Assembly: GCA_009842325.1 (NCBI GenBank) | Contig: VYFQ01000008.1 | Span: 1 to 64,000, forward strand | Direction: 5' to 3' | Source: Acidimicrobiaceae bacterium | Lineage (GTDB): Bacteria; Actinomycetota; Acidimicrobiia; Acidimicrobiales; Aldehydirespiratoraceae | DNA: 64,000 bases | Shown: positions 27,087 to 35,284 of the stretch, one piece after another | How positions within the stretch are numbered: position 1 is the stretch's first letter | Layout: each line of letters opens with the position of its first letter | The notes under the pieces: model-generated | Database searches by the model: none | Seen by the model: the letters and a program-made list of their open reading frames with translations, nothing else | Told to the model about the DNA's origin: nothing | Program-made: the position numbers and the translations under genes

Positions 27087-27604
27087 CGACCGAGCCCCAC
27101 GCCGACACCCCCGCCACCGGCCGCGGGGAACCCGCAGAGGGCGACGACGAGAGCTTCTCTGCGGGGGTGAACCTGAAGGGATCGCTGCGAGAGGTGATGC
27201 AGGCGCCGTTGACGGTGTATGAGATCGTTGGCGGCCAGCGCTTCTTCGACGAGCTTGTTGACCGCTTCTACGACGCGGTCGAGGACGACCCGCTGCTGCG
27301 TCCCATGTACCCGCGTGACATGGGGCCGTCCCGGCGGAGGCTGGCTGGCTTCCTGGCCCAGTACTGGGGCGGGCCCCCGCACTACAGCGAGGAGCGGGGC
27401 CACCCCCGTCTGCGGATGCGGCACTTCCCCTTCGCCATCGGCTGGGCTGAGCGCGACGCCTGGATGGTCCACATGACCGCTTCGCTCGACGCAGCCACAA
27501 TCGCCGACGGCACCGGGCGTCCGCTACCGGCCGAGATCCGGGCCGCCATGTTCGACCACTTCGACAACGCCGCCACCCACCTGATCAACCAGCCGGCTGG
27601 GTGA
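27083..27604 (+). CDS. Group II truncated haemoglobin
   Basis: A 173-residue protein: a roughly 45-residue disordered acidic N-terminus, then the TrHb-II core VYEIVGGQRFFDELVDRFY ... QYWGGPPHYSEERGHPRLRMRHFPFAIG ... ERDAWMVHM. The Trp-Gly-Gly and the RMRHFPF proximal-His segment are diagnostic of HbO-like proteins. Likely role in O2, NO or peroxide chemistry, perhaps supplying the coupled MpaB oxygenase (inference). The GTG at 27083 is chosen from the 4-nt overlap. The 3' end overlaps the convergent amidohydrolase gene by 20 nt. Confidence 0.92.
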   Translation: MTTEPHADTPATGRGEPAEGDDESFSAGVNLKGSLREVMQAPLTVYEIVGGQRFFDELVDRFYDAVEDDPLLRPMYPRDMGPSRRRLAGFLAQYWGGPPHYSEERGHPRLRMRHFPFAIGWAERDAWMVHMTASLDAATIADGTGRPLPAEIRAAMFDHFDNAATHLINQPAG

Positions 27605-29267
27605 GCAAGTGGCGGCCGGGGAAGACGGCCGGCGGGTGGATGCGGCCTTCGTGCTGCACTAGGTCCCCGTGCATCCACACGGCGTCGATGCCCTCCGGCG
27701 GCACCAGGGGATCCTCGTAGCTGTTGCGCTCAGTGACCCGATCCCAGTCGAAGAGCACCAGCGAGGCGTCGGCCCCCTCGCGCAGCACCGGGCTGGGCAG
27801 CCCCATGAACTCGCACGGCAGCACCGCCAGCCGATGCACGATCTCGGCCACGGGGATGCCCAACTCCCGGGCCATGCGCAGGGCCTTGGGGAAGGATCCC
27901 AGCGAGCGGGGATGGGGCTTCTGGCCCGGGCCGGGCATGAGGCCGTCGGTGCACAGAGCCATGTTCGGGCGGCGGAAGAACTTCTCAACGGTGGCCTCGT
28001 TGCCGTAGTGACTGATGATGGCAACCTCGCCCCGGTTGTGAAGGAAGAAGTCGCAGACCGCGTCGTGGGCCTCGATCGAGTTCATGTCGGTCACGCCCGC
28101 GGCCAGCACGACGTCCGAGAAGCGCTTGCCCAGGAACTCGTCGCCCACCCCATCCAGCACGCCCGCGATCTGGACGCCCTCCAGGCCCCCGCAGAAGGCC
28201 ACGAAGTTGTCCCAGCCGGTGCCGTCGGCGTAGATCTTCTCGAAGGCGAATCGGCGCACGTCGTCGTCGGTCAGCCGGGCCATGAACTCGGCCCGGGTGC
28301 CCGAGCGCACCTCCGGCGGGAACAGCGCGTCGGCGGTGGTGCTGCCCGCGGTATAGGGGTACATGTTGCCCAGGGTCGGCACCGAGCCGGCCGCGTCGTC
28401 GAGCCTGGACGCCACCTCGCCGAAGCGGTCCCAGTTGCGGCGGCCCGCGATCTTGGAGTGCTCGCTGCAGTAGCCGCCCCCGCCCTCGACCGCGGCGGTG
28501 ATCACCTCGTTGAGGGCTTCAATGATGTCGTCGCTCTCCGACCGCAGATGCGGATACAGGGCGCCTGGCTTGACCTCGTTGAATGCCCGCACCAGGGCAG
28601 TGATCTCCCGCTGGTCGGAGTACACCGCCGGGTTGTAGACGAGCCCGGTGGACAGGCCCAGGCACCAGGGCGCCTCCCGGCGCACCACCTCGGCCATGTC
28701 CCGGATCTGGGCGTCGTCGGCCGTCCGGTCGAGGTTGCCCATGACCGTGCGCCGGACCGCGCTGTGGCCCAGGTGCATCCCCAGGTCGGTGACCGACCGG
28801 CCGGCATGCCACCGCAGGAACTCCTCCATCGTCGTCCAGGGCCACCGGCCGCCGCCGGCGGGGTCGTCGCCGTCGGGATCGCCCGGCGCTCCCGCCATAC
28901 CGTCCAGGGGCGCGAGCTGCGCGGCGTACTCGGCTCGCTGATCGGGCATCACCGGCGCGGGGGACAGACCGTCCACGCCGCAGATCCGCTTGGTGACACC
29001 GGCCCGCACCGCCATCTCGCAGCTGACGGGGATGCCGTGCTCGCCGACACGGGTTCCGGCCAGGGCGCCGTGGTTGTGGGTGTCCACGAAGCCGGGAGCC
29101 AGCACCCGGCCATCGGCATCGATAGTGCGTTCCGCCCCGGCGGCTGCGCTGGGCGGCACCTCGCCCAAATGGACGACCCGGTCACCGTCGATCAGCGCAT
29201 CACCGCGATAAGGCTCGGTGGCCCCGTCGCCGGGGACGATCAGCGCGTCGGTGATCAGTTGCCGCAC
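27585..29267 (-). CDS. N-acyl-D-amino-acid deacylase-like amidohydrolase
   Basis: A 560-residue metal-dependent amidohydrolase. VLAPGFVDTHNHGA contains the N-terminal HxH, LRSESDDIIEAL and YCSEHSKIAGR carry further metal/substrate residues, and ALCTDGLMPGPG near 450 contains the catalytic Asp. The closest functional family is D-aminoacylase/dihydroorotase-like. The GTG at 29267 is 6 nt from TACCGT. Divergent from the Fe-S protein gene; substrate unproven. Confidence 0.82.
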   Translation of the reverse strand: MRQLITDALIVPGDGATEPYRGDALIDGDRVVHLGEVPPSAAAGAERTIDADGRVLAPGFVDTHNHGALAGTRVGEHGIPVSCEMAVRAGVTKRICGVDGLSPAPVMPDQRAEYAAQLAPLDGMAGAPGDPDGDDPAGGGRWPWTTMEEFLRWHAGRSVTDLGMHLGHSAVRRTVMGNLDRTADDAQIRDMAEVVRREAPWCLGLSTGLVYNPAVYSDQREITALVRAFNEVKPGALYPHLRSESDDIIEALNEVITAAVEGGGGYCSEHSKIAGRRNWDRFGEVASRLDDAAGSVPTLGNMYPYTAGSTTADALFPPEVRSGTRAEFMARLTDDDVRRFAFEKIYADGTGWDNFVAFCGGLEGVQIAGVLDGVGDEFLGKRFSDVVLAAGVTDMNSIEAHDAVCDFFLHNRGEVAIISHYGNEATVEKFFRRPNMALCTDGLMPGPGQKPHPRSLGSFPKALRMARELGIPVAEIVHRLAVLPCEFMGLPSPVLREGADASLVLFDWDRVTERNSYEDPLVPPEGIDAVWMHGDLVQHEGRIHPPAVFPGRHLLTQPAG

Positions 29268-29273
29268 GGTCTC

Positions 29274-29279
29274 ACGGTA
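29274..29279 (-). promoter_or_regulatory. -10 element (TACCGT) of the amidohydrolase gene
   Basis: TACCGT, 6 nt, GTG at 29267. Confidence 0.4.
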
Positions 29280-29298
29280 TCCGGGCCGACCCTGTCTC

Positions 29299-29304
29299 TA
29301 AGCT
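29299..29304 (+). promoter_or_regulatory. -10 element (TAAGCT) of the dehalogenase-family gene
   Basis: TAAGCT, 9 nt, ATG at 29314. Confidence 0.4.
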
Positions 29305-29313
29305 GAGTCGTAG

Positions 29314-31416
29314 ATGAGGTTGTTCTCGCATCGCAAGCGTCCGGTCCATCTGGGGCCGTACCCGCTGGAGCGCCTGCCCCGCCTCGCCGCGGCCGACGCC
29401 CGTCCTGTGGACCTGGACTCCGGTCGGTTGCCGCCCCGGCCGGCGGAAGGCGAGGAACCCGGCCGCAGATCGGCTGCGCCCGCCTACGGCCTCTACCTGG
29501 ACCTGTTCAACCAGCAGCGCCACGGGCCGGTGGCACCGGCCGCGCCCATTCCGGACGACCCGGTCGATGCCGCCCGCAACCTCAAGGCCGGCCTCTACTT
29601 CCTCGACGCCGACATGGTCGGCTGCGGGCTAATCCCCGCCGACGCCTGGACCGGCGAGCGGCGGGCGCACCGCTACGGCGTCGTCATCCTGATCGGCTTC
29701 ACCCGCAAGCTCGGCGGCTCCGGGCCCGGCGACGACTGGATCGACGGGACCCGCCAGGTGAACGCCGGCCTGCGGGCCACCGAGTTGGCCGTGATCACGG
29801 CCCACTACATCCGGACCCTCGGCCACGACGCTACGGCCCACACGCCCGACGCCAGCGATCTCGACCTGGACCGGGTGGCGCTCCAGGCCGGCCTAGTGGA
29901 GGTGCGCCGGGGACAGCTGCGGGTGCCGTACATGGGCGGCGGGTTCGAGTTGGCGGTGGTGAGCACGGACTGGGAGCTCGATCCCGACGCCCCGCTGGCC
30001 CGCCGGTCGCCGCTGGCGGCTGTGCGCAGCACCTGCGGGCTCGGCTGGATGTTGGGGCGAGGCGGCACCCGGGCCGGCATCGGGCGGCTCAACGGCGACC
30101 ACCGGCCCCTGCACATGGGCCGCTACCCGATGGAGCGGATCAGGCGGGTCGACTCACCCACCACCCTGATCATCGAGGATGAGGTGCCCCGGGTGCCGGT
30201 GCGGGCCGGGGGCTTCCCGCGAGCAGCGAACGGCGACATGGGACCCAAGTTCCAGGGCGACGTCAAGGTGTTCGCCTGGAAGACCCCCCACGCCCAGTCG
30301 TACGTGCACCAGATCGACGCCATGGTCCCGCACCAGGACGGCAAGGTCGCAGCGGAAGTCGACCCCGCCAGCGCCGACCCCGACCGCAATGCCGACGCCC
30401 TCAAGGCGCTGGCCTACCACCTCGGCGGCGACATGGCCGGTGTGTGCCGGGTCCCGACCTACGCCTGGTACTCGCACCGCAAGGACGGATCAGTGGTTGA
30501 GCCCTACCATGCCAACGCGCTGGTGATCCTGCTCGACCAGGGCTACGAGACCATGGAGGGCGCCAGCGGCGACGACTGGGTGAGCGGCGCCCAGTCGATG
30601 CGGGCCTACATGCGGGGAGCGCAGATCGCCGGGATCATCTCCTCCCACATCCGCTCGCTGGGCCACAGCGCCCGCAGCCACACCAACGCCGAATCCGACG
30701 TGCTGCACATCCCGCTGGTGCTGCACGCGGGGCTGGGCGAGTTGAGCCGCATCGGCGAGCTGGTGCTCAACCCGTTCGTGGGTCCGAGGTTCAAGTCGGT
30801 GGTGGTCACCACCGACATGCCGGTCACGCCCGACCGCCACATCGACTTCGGGCTTCAGGACTTCTGCTCCAAGTGCACCAAGTGCGCCCGGGAGTGCCCG
30901 TGCGCGGCCATCCCCTTCGGCGACAAGGTCATGTTCAACGGAGCCGAGATGTGGAAGCCCGACGTCGAGCGGTGCACCAAGTACCGGCTGGGCAACCTGC
31001 GGGGATCGGCCTGCGGGCGCTGCATGAAGACGTGCCCGTTCAACATCGAGGGTGTGCTGGCCGAACGGGCGCTGCTGTGGGCCGCCATCAAGCTGCCGTT
31101 CTCCCGCCGCTGGCTGGCCCGGTTGGACGACAGGGTCGGCAACGGCTCGATCAACCCCGTCAAGAAGTGGTGGTGGGACCTGGAGTGGCGCGACGGCCGG
31201 GCCATCGTCCCGCCCAGGGGCACCAACGCCCGCAACCTCGACATGGAGGGTGACAAGGTGGCCGCCCGCCAGCAGATCGCCCACTACACGGCGGACATGC
31301 TCCCGCCCGGCGACGCCGTCGGTGTGCCCGTCAAGCTGGTCCGCAAGGAGGCGCTGGCCCGCACCGAGGCAGCCGAGACGCCGGCCCAGGCCCGAGCCCG
31401 AGTCCGCCGCGGCTAG
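29314..31416 (+). CDS. Reductive-dehalogenase-family [4Fe-4S] protein with duplicated N-terminal module
   Basis: A 700-residue protein. The C-terminal part has two ferredoxin motifs, FCSKCTKCARECPC and SACGRCMKTCPFN, arranged as in RdhA/QueG-like corrinoid proteins. Upstream are two homologous modules: about 8-240 (HLGPYPLERLPR, DADMVGCGLIPADAW, GDDWIDG, HYIRTLGHDATAHT) and about 268-515 (HMGRYPMERIRR, GGDMAGVCRVPTYAW, GDDWVSG, SHIRSLGHSARSHT). There is no Tat signal and no RdhB-type anchor, so it is probably cytosolic, as in aerobic NpRdhA-type enzymes. B12 binding and dehalogenation are inferred from family only; another corrinoid-dependent reduction is possible. Confidence 0.75.
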   Translation: MRLFSHRKRPVHLGPYPLERLPRLAAADARPVDLDSGRLPPRPAEGEEPGRRSAAPAYGLYLDLFNQQRHGPVAPAAPIPDDPVDAARNLKAGLYFLDADMVGCGLIPADAWTGERRAHRYGVVILIGFTRKLGGSGPGDDWIDGTRQVNAGLRATELAVITAHYIRTLGHDATAHTPDASDLDLDRVALQAGLVEVRRGQLRVPYMGGGFELAVVSTDWELDPDAPLARRSPLAAVRSTCGLGWMLGRGGTRAGIGRLNGDHRPLHMGRYPMERIRRVDSPTTLIIEDEVPRVPVRAGGFPRAANGDMGPKFQGDVKVFAWKTPHAQSYVHQIDAMVPHQDGKVAAEVDPASADPDRNADALKALAYHLGGDMAGVCRVPTYAWYSHRKDGSVVEPYHANALVILLDQGYETMEGASGDDWVSGAQSMRAYMRGAQIAGIISSHIRSLGHSARSHTNAESDVLHIPLVLHAGLGELSRIGELVLNPFVGPRFKSVVVTTDMPVTPDRHIDFGLQDFCSKCTKCARECPCAAIPFGDKVMFNGAEMWKPDVERCTKYRLGNLRGSACGRCMKTCPFNIEGVLAERALLWAAIKLPFSRRWLARLDDRVGNGSINPVKKWWWDLEWRDGRAIVPPRGTNARNLDMEGDKVAARQQIAHYTADMLPPGDAVGVPVKLVRKEALARTEAAETPAQARARVRRG

Positions 31417-31422
31417 CAACGC

Positions 31423-31468
31423 GAACTGGCAGCAGAATGCTCGCTATCCGTGCAAAACGCTGCCAACT
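31423..31468. repeat. Palindromic intergenic repeat, copy 2
   Basis: Outer arms GGCAGC/GCTGCC as in copy 1, and the same left AGAATGC and right GCAAAACGC internal sequence. It begins 6 nt after the Fe-S protein stop. Confidence 0.75.
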
Positions 31469-31492
31469 CCCGGACGATCGAACCTGGGCCGG

Positions 31493-31541
31493 CGAACTGG
31501 CAGCAAAACGCACCCCATAGGGGGCAAAACGCTGCCAATTC
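31493..31541. repeat. Palindromic intergenic repeat, copy 3
   Basis: GGCAGCAAAACGC ... GCAAAACGCTGCC with a CCCC-AT-AGGGG apex. Tandem with copy 2 between convergent genes, where it could also act as a bidirectional terminator. Confidence 0.75.
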
Positions 31542-31556
31542 CCGGACGGCCGGTGC

Positions 31557-32639
31557 TCAGCAGAGCGTGAGGGCGAACATGGTGACGTCGCGGGCGGAGG
31601 CGGCGTACACCTCGGGCATGGCGCTCGGCATCAGCAAGTCGCCGGCGTGGCAGGTGCCGTTGACGGTGCGGCTGTAAGTGGGCACGCCAGCCTGCACCAG
31701 CTTGCGGTAGTAGTCGAGTCCCTCGTCCCGCAGCGGGTCGAGCTCGTTGACCGACACCACATGGGGAGGCATGCCCCGCAGGTCGTCCACCGGGGCGTGC
31801 CACGGCCACGCCAGCGGGTTGGTCAGGTTGGCGCCGCCCGGGTCGTAGGCCTCCACGAAGTACCCCATCAGATCGCCGGCCAGGAAGTAGCCGTCGTTCT
31901 CGTGCAGTGACGTCAGGTCCGCAGGCGGGCCGGCGTAGGTGCCGGAGATATACGGGCACTGGGCGTACACGCCGTCGATCCGGTCGAGACGGCCCTCGCG
32001 GCGGGCCTTGAGTGACGTGGCCAGCGTCAGGTTCCCGCCGCCGGACTCGCCCGACACCACAAGCTTCGACACTCCGAGGTCGTCCCGGTGAGCGTGCATC
32101 CATTCCAGCGCCGAGGTGCAGTCGTTGAGGGCTGCGGGGAACGGATGGCAGCCGAGCGCTCCCGCAGCGTTGCGGAACTCCACCCCGACCACGACGAGGC
32201 TCCGCGCCAACTCGTCGCGCCAACGCCGGTAGTTGACATCGGCCGCGGTGAGGATCACCATGCCGCCGCCGTGGATGTGCAGGATCCCCGGCCGGGGGCC
32301 GGTGCCGCCGGTCGGGCGGTGGATGTACAGGGTTATCTCATTGCCGTCCACGCCGGTGATCACCTCGGTGCTCGACTCCACGCCGTCGACCGGTGCGAGC
32401 GCTTCGAACATGCCGTTGAAGACCTGCTGGAAGCCGGGCTCGCCCAAGGCGGCCAGGGTTCGGATGTCGTCGAGCGACGAGTCGGCGGTGAGGGGAACAG
32501 GGTCGGCCCGTCCAGCCAGGCCCAGAGGCTCCAGGACCGCCACCATGCGGGGGTCCGACCGCGGGTCCGTGGCCAAGGTCATCTCGGGATCACCCAGCCG
32601 TCCGGGAAGGTTGAACTGCACGGTCGTGGTGGTGTCCAT
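31557..32639 (-). CDS. Alpha/beta hydrolase (HSL-type esterase)
   Basis: A 360-residue serine hydrolase. HIHGGGMVI is the oxyanion HGGG motif, VVSGESGGGNLTLA holds the nucleophile, NELDPLRDEG the catalytic Asp and VNGTCHAGD the His. The arrangement is typical of hormone-sensitive-lipase-like carboxylesterases. ATG at 32639 is favoured over ATG at 32645 because GGAG lies about 6 nt upstream. Convergent with the dehalogenase-family gene; substrate unknown. Confidence 0.87.
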   Translation of the reverse strand: MDTTTTVQFNLPGRLGDPEMTLATDPRSDPRMVAVLEPLGLAGRADPVPLTADSSLDDIRTLAALGEPGFQQVFNGMFEALAPVDGVESSTEVITGVDGNEITLYIHRPTGGTGPRPGILHIHGGGMVILTAADVNYRRWRDELARSLVVVGVEFRNAAGALGCHPFPAALNDCTSALEWMHAHRDDLGVSKLVVSGESGGGNLTLATSLKARREGRLDRIDGVYAQCPYISGTYAGPPADLTSLHENDGYFLAGDLMGYFVEAYDPGGANLTNPLAWPWHAPVDDLRGMPPHVVSVNELDPLRDEGLDYYRKLVQAGVPTYSRTVNGTCHAGDLLMPSAMPEVYAASARDVTMFALTLC

Positions 32640-32767
32640 GGACATCTCCGATCTCGCTGGGCCGGGTCCGGGCAGGCACTAGACGGCCGAACCCTAACGT
32701 CTCCGGCCGAACCGCAGGGCAACGAGCCGGATGAGGCCCGCTGGGGGGTTGCCGACCACCGTCAGGG

Positions 32768-32773
32768 CAGACT
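32768..32773 (+). promoter_or_regulatory. -10 element (CAGACT) of MFS gene 1
   Basis: CAGACT, 7 nt (CCCCGCC), GTG at 32781; nearly identical to the element of MFS gene 2. Confidence 0.5.
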
Positions 32774-32780
32774 CCCCGCC

Positions 32781-33989
32781 GTGAACCAGGCCGGAACCCG
32801 CATGGGTGAGCGAGAGTTCATCCTGTTCATGGCCCTGGTGAGCGCCATGGCCGCTCTGGCCATCGACATGCCGCTGCCTGCCTTCGAGCAGATGCGGGCC
32901 GCCTTCGGGCTGGCCCCCGACGCCACCGACCTGGCCCTCACTATGACCCTGTTCTTCATGGGGATGGCCGTGGGGACGCTGTTCTACGGCCCCATCTCCG
33001 ACACTGTGGGCCGCAAACGGGTGCTGCTGGCCAGCATGGTGCTGTACGGCGGAGCTGCGCTGGTGGCTGCGCTGGCGCCGTCGCTGCCCGTGCTGTACGC
33101 CAGCCGCTTCGCATGGGGGCTGGCCGCAGCCGGTCCTCGAACACTGTCCCAGGCCATCGTCCGGGACCGATTCGCGGGGACGGCAATGGCCCGCGTCATG
33201 ACCCTCATCCAGGCCGCCTTCTTCATCGGACCGATAATCGCCCCGGTTCTCGGCAAGGCTCTCGTGGAGATCGGCTCATGGCGCTGGGTGATGGCCTTCG
33301 GGATCTTCAGCGCACTGGCCGTGACGCTGTGGTCGCTGCGCCTGGGCGAGACCCTCGCCCATGAGCATCGCCGGGAGTTGCAGCTTGGAGCAGTTGCCGT
33401 TGGGTTCCGCACGGTGGTCCGCAACCGCATTGCTCTCGGCTACACGCTGGCGAACACATTCGCCTTCGCGGCGTTCTACTCCTTCCTGGCCAGCACCGAG
33501 TTGATCTTCTCGGCCGTGTACGGCCGGCCGGGGTGGTTCGTGCCGTACTTCACCGCCATGAGCGTGGCCGCGGCGCTGACAGCCCTGGGCAACAATCGCC
33601 TGCTGCGCTCGATCGACGCGAGACGGGTAGCGCTCATAGCCGGGACGACTTACTCGGCGGTGTCGACGGCGCTGCTCGGCGTCACCATCGCGGGCAGCGG
33701 CGTCCCTCCCCTCCTGCTGTGGCTGGTTCTGTTCAGCCTGGCCAACTGCTGCCACACTGCGTTCTTCCCGACGAGCATCAGCCTGGCCCTGGAGCCGATG
33801 GGCAAGCTGGCCGGTACGGCTGCGTCGGTGATGGTGTTCAGCACCTCGATGCTGGGCTCACTGCTGGCCTCCTTCACCGACCGCGCCATCGACGACACCG
33901 TCACGCCGATCAGCGTCGCCTACCTCGGCTACAGCCTCATCGCCCTCTGCTTCCAGCTGTGGGCTCGCGGCGGCGCTTCGAGCCGGTAG
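32781..33989 (+). CDS. MFS transporter, Bcr/CflA-like (copy 1)
   Basis: A 402-residue 12-helix transporter. YGPISDTVGRKRVLL is the MFS loop 2-3 motif; SQAIVRDRFAGTAMARVMTLIQ and SWRWVMAFGIFS are typical of the Bcr/CflA drug-efflux subfamily. Tandem paralogue of the gene at 34039, about 50 bp away, with a shared promoter motif, so a recent duplication of the whole unit is likely. Substrate unknown. Confidence 0.87.
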   Translation: MNQAGTRMGEREFILFMALVSAMAALAIDMPLPAFEQMRAAFGLAPDATDLALTMTLFFMGMAVGTLFYGPISDTVGRKRVLLASMVLYGGAALVAALAPSLPVLYASRFAWGLAAAGPRTLSQAIVRDRFAGTAMARVMTLIQAAFFIGPIIAPVLGKALVEIGSWRWVMAFGIFSALAVTLWSLRLGETLAHEHRRELQLGAVAVGFRTVVRNRIALGYTLANTFAFAAFYSFLASTELIFSAVYGRPGWFVPYFTAMSVAAALTALGNNRLLRSIDARRVALIAGTTYSAVSTALLGVTIAGSGVPPLLLWLVLFSLANCCHTAFFPTSISLALEPMGKLAGTAASVMVFSTSMLGSLLASFTDRAIDDTVTPISVAYLGYSLIALCFQLWARGGASSR

Positions 33990-34025
33990 CAACACCCCGC
34001 TGGCGGGGAGGACCATCGGCTGGGG

Positions 34026-34031
34026 CAGACT
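34026..34031 (+). promoter_or_regulatory. -10 element (CAGACT) of MFS gene 2
   Basis: CAGACT, 7 nt (CGCCGCC), GTG at 34039. Confidence 0.5.
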
Positions 34032-34038
34032 CGCCGCC

Positions 34039-35259
34039 GTGAGTGGACCCCTGGGCCGCATGGGCGAGAGAGAGTTCGTCCTGCTCATGGGGCTGATGAC
34101 CGCCATGTCGGCTTTGGCCATCGACATCCTGCTGCCCGCCTTCGCGCAGATGCGTCCCGCCTTCGGACTTGCCGACGACTCCACCCGGCTGTCGCTCACG
34201 GTGACCCTGTTCCTGATGGGTGCCGGAGTCGGGCACCTGTTCTACGGCCCCATCGCCGACGCTCTGGGCCGCAAGCCGACGCTGGCGGGAAGCCTGGTGC
34301 TGTACGCCGCAGCCGCCTTGGTGGCCGCGCTGGCCCCGTCGCTGGGAGTGCTCTACGCCAGCCGGTTCGTGTGGGGCTTCGCAGCCGCCGGACCTCGGGT
34401 GTTGACACAGGCCATCGTGCGCGACCGGTTCGCGGGCACAGCCATGGCTCGGGTGCTGACACTCATCCAGGCCGTCTTCTTCATCGCCCCGATCCTCGCT
34501 CCCGGCGTCGGCAAGCTCCTGGTGGAAGTCGGATCCTGGCGCTGGGTGATGGCCTTCGGCGTGATGACCGCGCTGACCGCGGTGTTGTGGTCGCTGCGCC
34601 TCGAAGAGACCCTCGACCCCGCCCACCGCCGGCCGCTGCGGCTGGGGCCGGTGCTGGCGGGCTTCCGGGCCGTGGTCTCGAACCGCACCGCGCTGGGCTA
34701 CACGCTCATGGTCACCTTCGGCTTCGGGGCCTTCCTCGCCTACCTGGGCAGCACCGAGCTGATCTTCGGCGACGTGTACGACCGTTCGAGCTGGTTCGTT
34801 CCCTACTTCACCGTCTCCGGCGTGCTGGCCGCCGCCGTTGCCTTGAGCAGCAACCGCCTGCTCCACCGGCTGCATGCCCGCCAGCTGGCGCTCGGGTCCG
34901 GCACCGCATTCGCCACCGCCTCGGTCGCGCTGTTCGCAGTGACGATCGCGACCGACGGCCTGCCGCCGTTCGGGGTGTGGCTGGTGCTGTTCAGCCTGTG
35001 CAACGCCATCCATGTTGCGGTGTTCCCGTCCGGCATAAGCCTGGCTCTGGAGCCGATGGGAGAGATGGCGGGCACTGCCGCGTCGGTGCTGGGGTTCGGC
35101 ACCTGGATGCTGGGCGCGTTGCTGGCGTCGTTCACCGACCGGGCCATCGACGGCTCGGTCATGCCGATCGGCATCGCCTACCTCGCGTACAGCCTGATCG
35201 CGCTGGCCTGCCAGCTCTGGGCCCGCGGTGGAACGTCACGCCGCCGCGGCGAGGTTTAG
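34039..35259 (+). CDS. MFS transporter, Bcr/CflA-like (copy 2)
   Basis: A 406-residue 12-helix transporter paralogous to the preceding gene along its length. MGEREFVLLMGLMTAM parallels MGEREFILFMALVSAM; YGPIADALGRKPTLA and TQAIVRDRFAGTAMARVLTLIQ are the MFS and Bcr/CflA motifs. Its own leaderless promoter suggests independent transcription. Confidence 0.87.
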   Translation: MSGPLGRMGEREFVLLMGLMTAMSALAIDILLPAFAQMRPAFGLADDSTRLSLTVTLFLMGAGVGHLFYGPIADALGRKPTLAGSLVLYAAAALVAALAPSLGVLYASRFVWGFAAAGPRVLTQAIVRDRFAGTAMARVLTLIQAVFFIAPILAPGVGKLLVEVGSWRWVMAFGVMTALTAVLWSLRLEETLDPAHRRPLRLGPVLAGFRAVVSNRTALGYTLMVTFGFGAFLAYLGSTELIFGDVYDRSSWFVPYFTVSGVLAAAVALSSNRLLHRLHARQLALGSGTAFATASVALFAVTIATDGLPPFGVWLVLFSLCNAIHVAVFPSGISLALEPMGEMAGTAASVLGFGTWMLGALLASFTDRAIDGSVMPIGIAYLAYSLIALACQLWARGGTSRRRGEV

Positions 35260-35284
35260 CATGACCGGCAGAGGAGGGGCCGCT

